Under the pieces are notes generated by a model. It saw nothing but the letters and a program-made list of their open reading frames with translations. It had not been told where the DNA came from and ran no database searches. Shown one piece after another: positions 18,549-27,018 of a stretch of 64,000 bases of DNA. The number at the start of each line of letters is the position of its first letter. Position 1 is the first letter of the stretch. Source of the stretch: Nitrososphaerota archaeon (lineage in GTDB: Archaea > Thermoproteota > EX4484-205 > JAAOZP01); the NCBI GenBank assembly GCA_011605725.1, contig JAAOZP010000017.1, positions 124,001 to 188,000 on the forward strand. Reading direction: 5' to 3'. Both the position numbers and the translations under genes were made by a program.

Positions 18549-21266
18549 ATGAAGAAAACATTTTTAATCCTGCTGACAATAGGCCTGATTGCTTCTCTAA
18601 TCTTACTCCAAAACCTATTTAAACCCGTGAAGCTTGAGGAACGAGTGTTTCCCTTCTATCTCCCCTGGGATGACAGTGAGCAGACTGTGATAAGTATGAG
18701 CAGTAGTCTCCCTAAGCCGGCTGGTAGCCTTGGACACGTTTACGTTGGGGAGGACGGACACCTATATGTTAACGGTGGAAGAGTGAGGTTTCTAGGAGTC
18801 AACATCTGCGGAGGAGCATGTTTCCCTGAGAAGGATGAGGCTGAGAGGATAGCCAGAAGGCTTGCTAAATTCGGGGTCAACGTGGTGCGTTTCCACCATA
18901 TGGATGCAAACTGGGAGGTTTTTAACATATTTGACAAGACCACTGGGGGTACACGTCGCCTAAACAAGGATGCGCTCGACAGGCTTGACTACTTTATTTC
19001 AAAGCTTAAGGAGAACGGCATATATGTTGACCTGAACCTGCTCGTGTCGAGAAGGTTTACTTCTGCAGACGGCTTACCTGGAGAAGTGGAGACGGTAGAC
19101 TGGAAGGACCAGCAGGTCCTCGGGTTTTTCCTCAAAGAGTTTGAAGAGCTTGAGAAAGAGTATGCTAGGCAACTCTTAACCCATTTAAACACCTATACTG
19201 GAATGACTTACGCTGAGGACCCTGCAGTGGCCTTCGTTGAAATAGTGAACGAGCAGGGGCTTATTCATTCTTGGCTTGGCGGCGTTATCGACAGGCTTCC
19301 AAACTTTTTTAAAAACAGGCTTCAGGAGAAGTGGAACGCCTATTTGAGTTCGAAATACTTGTCTGACGAGGAGTTTAGAAAGGCGTGGAGGGTTGAAGCA
19401 GACCCGGGAGCTCAGGCCGAGGTTCTGAGAAACGGCTGCTTCGAAAATGGTTTGGAGGGATGGGTAGTTGAGGTTCATAACGGTGCGCAAGCATCCGGAA
19501 GAGTAGTTGAGGAAAACGGGGGAAGGATTCTGGAGATAAAGGTTACGAGACCCGGTTCAGAAAGCTGGCATGTGCAGTTCAACCAGCCTGGTTTAAGAAT
19601 CAGGGAGGGTGAAAACTATCTTGTCAGGTTTAGGGCTAAGGCTGATAAAACGGTTAGCGTAAGCGTGAGCCTAGTTCAGGCGCACGAGCCATGGAGGCTA
19701 GTTTCGCAAAGGGTTGAAGTATCGCTGACAACAGAGTGGAAGGAGTACGAGGTGGCTCTAGTTGCGTCAGAGTCAGAGGATAATGCTAGGCTAGACGTTT
19801 CAGGGCTCGGCGGGAACATAGCAACCTACCTTTTCTCCTGCTTCTCCATGAGGCTTTTCAGCGGGTACGGGCCGATGGAGGATGAGAGTGTTGAAAAGGC
19901 GAACGTTAGGATACTGACGCTTGCCGAATACGGCTTAAGGACGAGTGCAGCCAGGAGAGACTGGGCTGAATTCCTGTACATCACGGAGGAAGAGTTTTTC
20001 ACGGAGATGTGCAGATTCGTTAAAGATGAGCTCGGTGTGAAAGCCCTGGTGATAGGTACTGTAGTTGGGTGCAGCACGCCGAACATAATGTCTAAGCTCG
20101 ACATTGTAGACACGCATGCCTACTGGAATCATCCCTCCTTCCCAGGAACTCCCTGGGACCCTAGCAACTGGTACGTGGTTAACGAGCCGATGGTTAACAA
20201 CCCTCAGCGAAGCACTATAGTAAGCCTGGCTGTTAAGAGGGTTGTGAACAAGCCTCACTTCGTCACCGAATACAATCATCCTGCTCCGAACATGTATGAT
20301 TCTGAAACAGTCGTAACGCTAGCAGCGTATGCTGCACTGCAAGACTGGGATGGAATCTTCCTTTTCGACTACGGAAGCCGTGGCGACTGGGACTCTCGAA
20401 GGATAAGAGGGTTTTTCGATATTGACCAGCATCCCGTTAAAATGGCGAGCATGATAGCTGCGCACATGATATTCTTGAGAGGCGATGTTAGGCCTGCTGA
20501 ACAGCTTGTTTCCGTAAGGCTCGGTAGACAGGACGAAATAAACCTGATAGCGGCGGGAAAGGTTTACGCTTGGGCGCTGCCGGACGGTGGCCATATGGGT
20601 TTAAACCCATTGGTCTCCCTCACGCATAGAATAGCCGTCAGCCTCGAGGAGGAAGATTCTCGCGAGACTGGTTCCAGTGTTTCCGGGCCTGTCTACCGCT
20701 CTGACACCGAGGAGATCACTTGGGACACGTCTGAGTCTGGAAGAGGCATCATCACAATAAATACTTCGAGAAGCATAGCTGCCGTAGGCTTCACCGGGGG
20801 CAGGAGCCTAGACTTCGGAGAACTCGTTATCGAACCGGGTGAAACGCTTCTAGAAGGCTGGAGCCTCATAACAGTCTCAGTGCTGGAGGGAGAAAGCTTC
20901 GATTCCTGGAGGAGGCTGCTGGTGATAGCTGCCGGCTACGTTACTAACACTGGGATGAGGCTCCGCACGTATGAGGGGAACACAGCCTTATTAACTTGGA
21001 GACTAAACGGTTTAGCCGGTGTGAAAACAGCTGTGGAGCCCATAACCTGCGGCACTAACTGGGGTTCGGCCCCAACGCTAGTGGAGGGGGCTAGGGCAAC
21101 GCTGAAGATTAGAACGGACGGAGAAATAGAAGTATGGGCATTAGATAGCGTGGGAAAAAGAATAAAACGGGTTCAGGTTTCTAGTGAGGGACAGTATAAA
21201 GTTTTTTCAATCGGCCCCGATTTCCAAACCATCTGGTATGAGATAGCTCAATCCGAAACCGGTTAA
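18549..21266 (+). CDS. Membrane-anchored clan GH-A glycoside hydrolase with inserted carbohydrate-binding-like domain
   Basis: 905 residues with an N-terminal signal anchor (residues 4-22). The barrel starts near residue 60 (GHLYVNGGRVRFLGVN), a GH5-like opening. Likely acid/base Glu235 is in FVEIVNEQG, and likely nucleophile Glu574 is in HFVTEYNHP. Between them, residues about 292-437 form a jelly-roll segment beginning NGCFENGLEGWVVE, with WHVQFNQPGLRI, YLVRFRAKAD and TTEWKEYEVAL, the pattern of CBM4/9-type modules. The C-terminal 250 residues are beta-rich. A TATA-like AGACTTATATC lies about 32 bases upstream of the ATG. The substrate is unknown; an extracellular polysaccharidase is the best reading. 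Confidence 0.8.
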   Translation: MKKTFLILLTIGLIASLILLQNLFKPVKLEERVFPFYLPWDDSEQTVISMSSSLPKPAGSLGHVYVGEDGHLYVNGGRVRFLGVNICGGACFPEKDEAERIARRLAKFGVNVVRFHHMDANWEVFNIFDKTTGGTRRLNKDALDRLDYFISKLKENGIYVDLNLLVSRRFTSADGLPGEVETVDWKDQQVLGFFLKEFEELEKEYARQLLTHLNTYTGMTYAEDPAVAFVEIVNEQGLIHSWLGGVIDRLPNFFKNRLQEKWNAYLSSKYLSDEEFRKAWRVEADPGAQAEVLRNGCFENGLEGWVVEVHNGAQASGRVVEENGGRILEIKVTRPGSESWHVQFNQPGLRIREGENYLVRFRAKADKTVSVSVSLVQAHEPWRLVSQRVEVSLTTEWKEYEVALVASESEDNARLDVSGLGGNIATYLFSCFSMRLFSGYGPMEDESVEKANVRILTLAEYGLRTSAARRDWAEFLYITEEEFFTEMCRFVKDELGVKALVIGTVVGCSTPNIMSKLDIVDTHAYWNHPSFPGTPWDPSNWYVVNEPMVNNPQRSTIVSLAVKRVVNKPHFVTEYNHPAPNMYDSETVVTLAAYAALQDWDGIFLFDYGSRGDWDSRRIRGFFDIDQHPVKMASMIAAHMIFLRGDVRPAEQLVSVRLGRQDEINLIAAGKVYAWALPDGGHMGLNPLVSLTHRIAVSLEEEDSRETGSSVSGPVYRSDTEEITWDTSESGRGIITINTSRSIAAVGFTGGRSLDFGELVIEPGETLLEGWSLITVSVLEGESFDSWRRLLVIAAGYVTNTGMRLRTYEGNTALLTWRLNGLAGVKTAVEPITCGTNWGSAPTLVEGARATLKIRTDGEIEVWALDSVGKRIKRVQVSSEGQYKVFSIGPDFQTIWYEIAQSETG

Positions 21267-21300
21267 CGATACTTTAAACGAAGAGGTTGAGGGCAGTGGA

Positions 21301-22134
21301 GTGATAAGTTCTTATGCTACTTGCCAGACAAATAGTTTTATGACACTGGAGGTGAAGAGGCTTAGCACAGGGGTTGAGGGGCTGGACTCCCTGCTTCAAG
21401 GCGGAATACCGGAAGGGTTCTTCATCGCCGTCACCGGGGAACCAGGGTGTGGAAAAACAATACTCTCCATACATTTCATAAATAAGGGTGTTGAAGAGGG
21501 GGATAAGTGTATCTATGTCACAACCGAGGAGAGTAGGGAGTCGATAGTTAGACAGGCATCACAGTTTAAAATGGATTTCCAGAAGAGGATTGAAGAGGGC
21601 AAGATGATAATAATCGACGCCCTAATGGGTAGAGCAGACAAGTGGAGCCTGCAGAGCCTAGACATGGAGGCCCTCGTATCCAAGATAATAGAGGCTAAGA
21701 AGGAGCTTGGATACGGTAGGGCTAGGATCGTCATCGACAGTCTTTCAGCATTCTGGCTGGACAAGCCTGCAATGGCTAGGAGGTACAGCTACTATGTTAA
21801 GAAGGTTCTCTCCAAGTGGAATTTCACGATACTTGCTGTTAGCCAGTATGCGATAACCACTGCTGAGAGCTTCGGCTTCGGCGTAGAACACATAGCAGAC
21901 GGAATAATAAGGTTCAGAAGGCTTTTGAGAGGCGGAGAGTTGAAAAGATTCATCGTCATCGAGAAGATGAGGCAGACGGACCACAGCAGGTATCTGCATG
22001 AGATCGACATTAAACCAGGCGTAGGCCTGGTGGTTCTGGGTAGGGTTGAGAAAAGGGTTGAAGACTATAAGCTTCCCTCAGAAGTCATGAGGAAAATAGT
22101 TGAAGCGAGAAAAGAGGCTGAGAAAGAACTATGA
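21301..22134 (+). CDS. KaiC/RadA-like RecA-superfamily ATPase
   Basis: 277 residues, single RecA domain of the archaeal KaiC-like group. Walker A GEPGCGKT at 46-53, paired catalytic glutamates in TTEES at 76-77, Walker B ARIVIDSLSA with Asp146, and a C-terminal EIDIKPGVGLVV. The GTG at 21301 is about 26 bases after a TATA-like ACTTTAAACG and fits a leaderless start; an ATG at 21340 is an alternative that also keeps the whole fold. Such proteins often regulate or load other factors in an ATP-dependent way. The stop overlaps the start of the primase-like gene (ATGA), so the two products probably work together. Confidence 0.85.
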   Translation: MISSYATCQTNSFMTLEVKRLSTGVEGLDSLLQGGIPEGFFIAVTGEPGCGKTILSIHFINKGVEEGDKCIYVTTEESRESIVRQASQFKMDFQKRIEEGKMIIIDALMGRADKWSLQSLDMEALVSKIIEAKKELGYGRARIVIDSLSAFWLDKPAMARRYSYYVKKVLSKWNFTILAVSQYAITTAESFGFGVEHIADGIIRFRRLLRGGELKRFIVIEKMRQTDHSRYLHEIDIKPGVGLVVLGRVEKRVEDYKLPSEVMRKIVEARKEAEKEL

Positions 22135-23045
22135 GCCCCAGGATTCCTCTAGAACATTATGGAAAGCCTGAAGTAAGGAGAGAACTGGCTGATTATTGTA
22201 AGGGGCGCTGGATCGCCATCCACTGTGAAAAAATTAGAGAAAACAGTATGCGCATGATGATCAGGTATGAGAAAGGAAGACCATTAACCATAGGTTCCGA
22301 TTCAGAAGTAGCATTGTTAATCGAACGCTACAAACAGTACAGGCCGAGAGCCTTCTACGCTACACCCCACATATATTCCAAGCTTGAAACCAGGGAGGAT
22401 ATTCTGGATAGGAGTAACATTGTTTATTCTTCTCCCGTGTGGGATATAGATTCTAAGGATGGAGACTGGAGGAAAGTAGTTGGTAAAGCCCTGGAAATAG
22501 TCAGCCTGCTGGATAAGCTTGGGGTAGTTAAATCCGTCTTCGTAAAGTGGAGCGGCCGGGGTGCTCACGTCCACGTCAACCCTTTCTGCTTCACTGCTGA
22601 CATCAGGAGGAAAATAGAGCCGATTGACATAGCGTATTCAGTAACCTGTTTCATCGCCAATAGGCTTGAGCCTACAGAGGGACTCGTTGTCGAGAATCGG
22701 ATAGACATCCAGAGGGTTTTCACCATACCCTTATCTCTGCACAGGATTCTAGACCGTGTAGCAGTATGCATACCTCCTGAGAAACTGGAGGAGTTTGACA
22801 TAAGCTGGACGAACCCGGAGAATTATGTCCACTTTCCCGAATCCTGGAGACGATTTTCAGAAGGAGAGGGGGATGAGCTGGCTAGAACAGCTTTCGACTC
22901 AATAGGTCCTTACGTAGCTGGTAGACACAGGAGCCGGAGGCATAAGCGGCTTGACGACGAAATACTAGAGACGATGGAGAAACTTAGCCGCAGTATTCAG
23001 GAGGATACGTCTCTAAACAGCCATTTGAAAAACCCGCGGGTTTAG
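22131..23045 (+). CDS. PriS-like archaeo-eukaryotic primase/polymerase (AEP) protein
   Basis: 304 residues. The AEP catalytic motifs are intact: SPVWDIDSKDGDW (Asp105 and Asp107), KWSGRGAHVHVNP (His146, His148), and RIDIQRVFTIPLSLHRILD with the third acidic residue Asp192; the last resembles the PriS motif ending R-LPGSLHGKTGL. It is shorter than canonical PriS, with no zinc-binding cysteine cluster, and has a basic RHRSRRHKR segment near residue 265. It may be a divergent primase small subunit or a specialised AEP for repair. Coupling to the KaiC-like gene through a 4-base overlap is unusual. Whether the genome also has a standard PriS cannot be judged here. Confidence 0.75.
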   Translation: MSPRIPLEHYGKPEVRRELADYCKGRWIAIHCEKIRENSMRMMIRYEKGRPLTIGSDSEVALLIERYKQYRPRAFYATPHIYSKLETREDILDRSNIVYSSPVWDIDSKDGDWRKVVGKALEIVSLLDKLGVVKSVFVKWSGRGAHVHVNPFCFTADIRRKIEPIDIAYSVTCFIANRLEPTEGLVVENRIDIQRVFTIPLSLHRILDRVAVCIPPEKLEEFDISWTNPENYVHFPESWRRFSEGEGDELARTAFDSIGPYVAGRHRSRRHKRLDDEILETMEKLSRSIQEDTSLNSHLKNPRV

Positions 23046-23130
23046 GAAATAAGGTATCAGAACCGGCTAGAACTTTGAAAAGCAGAGGATAATTGATAAG
23101 CCAACAGGTTGGAAAGGAAAGAGAACATGC

Positions 23131-23454
23131 TTATTGTTTTTTAAGTTCCGTGTTCATCCATTCCAAGTAGCTTCTGTTCCCGGAAACTATTTGCATCACA
23201 ATAATCTCTGGAACCTCGTACGAATGATTTTCTCTAATAGTTTTCTCAAGTTCTTCATACAAGTCCTCTCTACTCTTGATTATGCATAACCATTCTTCTG
23301 CCTTCTCAACCCTCCCTTTCCACCAGTATAGGCTCGATACTGGACCCACTACTTGAACACATCCTGCCAGTCTCCTTTCCAACAGTATTCTTGCAATCTT
23401 CTCAGCATCCTCCCTTTTCCCTGTCGTCGTGAAAACCTGAATATACATGTCCAT
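23131..23454 (-). CDS. cutA: CutA1-family protein
   Basis: 107 residues, full length for the family. YIQVFTTTGKREDAEKIARILLERRLA at the N-terminus, the CVQVVGPVSSLYWWKG strand, and ENHSYEVPEIIVMQI near the end are CutA1 hallmarks. The family forms very stable trimers with a ferredoxin-like fold and binds divalent metals in vitro, although the link to metal tolerance is weak in archaea. It stands alone, about 60 bases from the neighbouring minus-strand gene. Confidence 0.93.
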   Translation of the reverse strand: MDMYIQVFTTTGKREDAEKIARILLERRLAGCVQVVGPVSSLYWWKGRVEKAEEWLCIIKSREDLYEELEKTIRENHSYEVPEIIVMQIVSGNRSYLEWMNTELKKQ

Positions 23455-23514
23455 GAAGCAAGTCAGCCAGAGCCCTTTAAGAATTTTACAGTAAACAGGG
23501 TTGAAGCCTTTAAC

Positions 23515-23943
23515 TCAGACAGCCCTTAGAAGTCTCAGACCCGTCGCCACGTCTGGAACCCGGTTGAACGAGACCCCCGTAATCTCTGCCACCACTATTT
23601 CCGCAAGATAAAGTATTCGGCTTCCCGGCTCTAAGTGCCCCCCGTAAGTACCCTTACCATTGGAGACAGAGATATGCGCATGAAGCCTACCGTCAGCTAT
23701 CACGCCACTTACCGAGTTTATTTCTAAAGGACCATCCATGTCAACATACTCCTCCTCAGGCGGAAGCTTCTCGGAAGTAACCCTGTGAATGCGACAGTTT
23801 TCAAGAGTACCTATTGCAGAGAGTATGACGCCGTTTGTAACATGGTTGCTCCGGGCGCTGGTTTCAATCGTTTCTAAAAGATCCTCGCCACGGTCCCCTC
23901 TCAACACGATAATTCTCCCTAATCCTGCCTCCCAGGAGTCCAT
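23515..23943 (-). CDS. PPC/DUF296 domain protein
   Basis: 142 residues comprising one PPC domain: ILSAIGTLENCRIH, the central LHAHISVSN with conserved histidines, and GGHLEPGSRILYLAEIVV. These proteins form trimers, and plant members are fused to AT-hook DNA-binding motifs; bacterial and archaeal single-domain members have no fixed role, and the label 'DNA-binding' is inherited. It follows the RraA-like gene by 10 bases and is very likely in the same transcript. Confidence 0.88.
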   Translation of the reverse strand: MDSWEAGLGRIIVLRGDRGEDLLETIETSARSNHVTNGVILSAIGTLENCRIHRVTSEKLPPEEEYVDMDGPLEINSVSGVIADGRLHAHISVSNGKGTYGGHLEPGSRILYLAEIVVAEITGVSFNRVPDVATGLRLLRAV

Positions 23944-23953
23944 CTTTAACCTC

Positions 23954-24661
23954 CTAAAGCCTTATGCCAAACTTCTCTAAATAAGGCTTCTGGTTAGCAC
24001 GGTCCTCTTGAAACTGCCGCAGCGCTCTCTCCGAAACCGCTTCAACCAGCTCTCTTGGGACGACTACCACTCCGTCATCGTCACCCATCACGAAGTCCCC
24101 GGGCTCCACAGGCACGTTCCCAACAGTAACAGGTACGTTAACGTCCTCAGGCCTCAGGATAAGCCTCCCCACAGTCTCAGTGCGACCTACCCCCCTGCAG
24201 AAAACAGGAAACCTTTCCCTCCTTATTTCAGCTACATCCCTGCAACCACCATCTATCACTAGCCCAGCTATGCCCCTGTCCCTTGCGATTAAAGCGATGT
24301 AAGAACCCCAGAAGCCAACCCTAGTGTAGCCGCCGGCGTCTGCAACAAGGACATGACCAGGCTCAGCCAACCTCAGGAAGAGCTCAGCATTGTTTCTATC
24401 CCTATACCATTCAGAGGCATAGTGATCATATTCCTCAGGCGACATGCTTGGTATTGGCTCCCTTGCCTTAACCAGCCTTATCGTCAGCGCGACGCCTACC
24501 ATCTTTACGTCGTTGAAGAGAGGCCTTATCTCCTCCGACATTATTGTAGAATCATGAACATTATACCTGTCTAACGCGTCTATGACGTCCGCGGTACGCA
24601 CCTCTGCTAGACGTTTTAAAAGCTCTCTATCCTCATCGGAAACCAGACCCCTGGCTTTCAT
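23954..24661 (-). CDS. RraA-like / class II pyruvate aldolase family protein
   Basis: 235 residues with the RraA/HMG-aldolase fold signature: GHVLVADAGGYTRVGFWGSYIA followed 20 residues later by GLVIDGGCRD (the Arg-Asp pair that binds the keto acid and metal in aldolases), and VEPGDFVMGDDDGVVVVP near the end. In bacteria RraA inhibits RNase E, but archaeal members more often resemble 4-hydroxy-4-methyl-2-oxoglutarate-type aldolases. The retained catalytic Arg-Asp favours an enzyme. It heads a two-gene operon with the PPC protein. Confidence 0.85.
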   Translation of the reverse strand: MKARGLVSDEDRELLKRLAEVRTADVIDALDRYNVHDSTIMSEEIRPLFNDVKMVGVALTIRLVKAREPIPSMSPEEYDHYASEWYRDRNNAELFLRLAEPGHVLVADAGGYTRVGFWGSYIALIARDRGIAGLVIDGGCRDVAEIRRERFPVFCRGVGRTETVGRLILRPEDVNVPVTVGNVPVEPGDFVMGDDDGVVVVPRELVEAVSERALRQFQEDRANQKPYLEKFGIRL

Positions 24662-24769
24662 TCCAAACCGTCAAGAACCCTACTCGTGTAACCACTAATA
24701 AGTCTATCCGATTAACCTTTGAATGCTTAACCATGGAAAAGCTTATCCCATCGCCGTCAACTATGAAGC

Positions 24770-25795
24770 ATGATGCCAAGAGGCATGCTTCACTTGCCTA
24801 AGCCGGTTTCAGCCGGCATAATCCTCTCCTATAAGTGTAGCAGCACGTGTAAACACTGCATGTACGCTTGCTCCCCGAAGTGGAGGGCTGACTGGCCTAC
24901 TGAGAGAAGCATCGAGCTGATCCTTAGAAAGTTGGCTTCAAGCATTAAGCCCAGCCCAAAAGGCTGTGAAAACGTCAGCCTGAACCATGGGCTGCATTTT
25001 ACTGGAGGAGAGCCGTTTCTGAATTTTCAGCTTCTTCTGAAAGCGGTTATGATTGCGGATGAGCTTAGAATCCCGTCGATATTCGTCGAAACAAATTGCT
25101 TCTGGTGTGTTGACGATGAACAGGTTAGAGAGAAGTTTACGGCTCTAAAACAGGCCGGGTTAAAAGGGATACTGGTCAGTGTAAATCCTTTCATACTTGA
25201 GCAGGTTCCCTTCGAAAGAACTCAGAGAGCCATTAAGATAGGCAGGGAGATATTCGGAGGGAACACGATGATATACCAGGAAACGTATTACCACCGGTTT
25301 AAGAGCCTCCGTATAAGTGATACTCTAACTCTGGACCAGTATCTGGAGAGAGACGCGTGGGCACTGCGCTTCTCCGAGCTTCTTCCAATGGGGAGGGCTT
25401 GCTACAGGCTTAAACACTTTTTTGCGAAATATCCAGCTAAAGCCTTCTTCGACGAATCATGCATATCGGAGCTGACTAGAAGCTGGCATGTTCACGTTGA
25501 CAACTATTTCAACTATGTGGCAGGGTATTGTGGGGGAATATCCCTCGGGGACGCGAGAGACCTGGATGCTTTAACCAGCGGGGTAGACCTTCAGGATAAG
25601 CCCGTATTGAATTCGCTTGTCGAAAGCCTTGGGAGGCTTTACGAGTTTGCAGTCAGGGAGTTCAACTATAGGGAGAGGGAGGAGGGATATGTTTCCAAGT
25701 GCCATCTTTGCGTGGACATAAGAAGACACATAGTTGAGCAGACAGATGAGTTTAAGGAGCTTCAGCCGAGAGAACTATATTTTAATCTAGAGTAG
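24770..25795 (+). CDS. Radical SAM protein of unknown substrate
   Basis: 341 residues. The radical SAM cluster is YKCSSTCKHCMYAC with Cys23, Cys27 and Cys30 (Cys34 follows). GLHFTGGEPFLNF supplies the GGEP SAM-binding motif, and VETNCFWC follows. Near the C-terminus SKCHLCVDIRRHI offers two more cysteines that could bind a second cluster. The ATG at 24770 lies about 26 bases after AAAAGCTTATCC, so the message is probably leaderless. No peptide-precursor gene or partner is adjacent, so the substrate remains open. Confidence 0.85.
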   Translation: MMPRGMLHLPKPVSAGIILSYKCSSTCKHCMYACSPKWRADWPTERSIELILRKLASSIKPSPKGCENVSLNHGLHFTGGEPFLNFQLLLKAVMIADELRIPSIFVETNCFWCVDDEQVREKFTALKQAGLKGILVSVNPFILEQVPFERTQRAIKIGREIFGGNTMIYQETYYHRFKSLRISDTLTLDQYLERDAWALRFSELLPMGRACYRLKHFFAKYPAKAFFDESCISELTRSWHVHVDNYFNYVAGYCGGISLGDARDLDALTSGVDLQDKPVLNSLVESLGRLYEFAVREFNYREREEGYVSKCHLCVDIRRHIVEQTDEFKELQPRELYFNLE

Positions 25796-25884
25796 CGACT
25801 AGCCTATCTTAAAGTAATCATGGCGTAAAATAAAAAAGTTAATAGCGCGGCTAAAAACACTGCTGTCGTCGAAAACAACGATTA

Positions 25885-25895
25885 AACTTTTAAAG
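25885..25895 (+). promoter_or_regulatory. TATA box of the L13e gene
   Basis: AACTTTTAAAG predicts a transcript start near 25916, a few bases before the ATG at 25923. Confidence 0.5.
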
Positions 25896-25922
25896 AGTGT
25901 TAAAGGCACATGGAATTGAAAA

Positions 25923-26138
25923 ATGGGAGGCGGAGCTATTCCTTTAGCTAAGAGAAGAAAAGGCATTACACCATACTGGAGGCGAGCGAGAGGGTTTTCA
26001 CTTGGAGAATTAAAAGAAGCCGGCCTGACCGTTGACCAGGCTAGAAAGCTTGGGCTAACTATAGATCTTAGGAGGAATTCTAAGCATGATGAGAATGTTA
26101 AGAGGCTTAGGGAGCTCCTGGGCCTTAAACCCGCGTAG
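25923..26138 (+). CDS. rpl13e: Ribosomal protein L13e (eL13), archaeal short form
   Basis: 71 residues. ARGFSLGELKEAGLTVDQAR and LGLTIDLRRNSKHDENVKRL are the diagnostic L13e motifs. Archaeal copies are much shorter than eukaryotic ones and occur in crenarchaeal, korarchaeal and related lineages, which supports the taxonomic reading. It forms part of the large ribosomal subunit. It is a single-gene unit, convergent with the PHP phosphatase gene 10 bases downstream. Confidence 0.93.
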   Translation: MGGGAIPLAKRRKGITPYWRRARGFSLGELKEAGLTVDQARKLGLTIDLRRNSKHDENVKRLRELLGLKPA

Positions 26139-26148
26139 CGCAAATTAT

Positions 26149-26952
26149 TCAAATTTTTCTCTCCAAGATTCTCCGCTTGCTTAAGGTGGCTATACGCTCA
26201 TAGCCAAAAGCCTTCACGTAGCTTATTAAAGAATCGTAAGCGTAGTCTATTTCTTCAACGGAATGCGCGTCAGTACCCAGCGTCAAAGGTATTTCTAGTT
26301 CACGAGCCTTCCTCATGATTCTGTGTGAGGGATATATTGAGTTAACCGGTTGTCTTAAGCCTCTTGAAGACGCTTCAATACACATTTCATGCTGTTTAAC
26401 AAGGTTTAACACTTTCTGCTCATCCATGGAACCATCGCCAGGGTTAAACCCCCATATTCTCACTATGTCGATGTGACCAATAACGTGGAAAAGACCTGTC
26501 TCTACAGCTTTACTGACGAGACGCATATACTTGGAGTAAAAAACGTTGAAACCGTTACTCCCTATCTCCCTTTCCACCAGGATTCTATGCTTAGGAGAAT
26601 CGATGCAAATCCCCCCGACAAAGTGCACGCTGCCCATTATAAAGTCGAAGTCATAACTGTCCAAAACGTTCTCTAAAAACCTCTCGTTTCCAGGAATGTA
26701 ATCAACCTCCAGCCCGAGCCTCACAGCCAGCCTGCCCCCATACTTTTCACGAGCCATCTCAGCTTCTTTAACATAGTTTTCAAGCTTAAGCCAGTCTAAA
26801 GAGTGAGCAGTCGAAGAACCGTCTGGGAAAACAGTCAAATGATCAGTGAAAGCGATTTCCTCAAAGCCTTTGCGAATCGCTGCCTCACAATAGTCAAGCA
26901 TGCTGGATGAACCATCGCTAAACATGGTGTGAATATGATAGTTGATTCTCAC
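26149..26952 (-). CDS. PHP-domain phosphoesterase (histidinol-phosphatase-like)
   Basis: 267 residues with PHP metal motifs: YHIHTMFSDGS (His6, His8, Asp13), EIAFTDHL, the GLEVDYIPG segment, MGSVHFVGG, VIGHIDIVR, and LGTDAHSVEEI at the end. The size and the E-DY-PG element match the HisK-type histidinol-phosphatase family, though no his genes are nearby, so another phosphate ester is possible. Translation starts with GTG at 26952. Confidence 0.87.
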   Translation of the reverse strand: MRINYHIHTMFSDGSSSMLDYCEAAIRKGFEEIAFTDHLTVFPDGSSTAHSLDWLKLENYVKEAEMAREKYGGRLAVRLGLEVDYIPGNERFLENVLDSYDFDFIMGSVHFVGGICIDSPKHRILVEREIGSNGFNVFYSKYMRLVSKAVETGLFHVIGHIDIVRIWGFNPGDGSMDEQKVLNLVKQHEMCIEASSRGLRQPVNSIYPSHRIMRKARELEIPLTLGTDAHSVEEIDYAYDSLISYVKAFGYERIATLSKRRILERKI

Positions 26953-27018
26953 AGACGGCTTAACTCTCCCCCATTTTTAAAAATTATGCTAGGATGAAGC
27001 CTGAAGACCATGTTGCTT

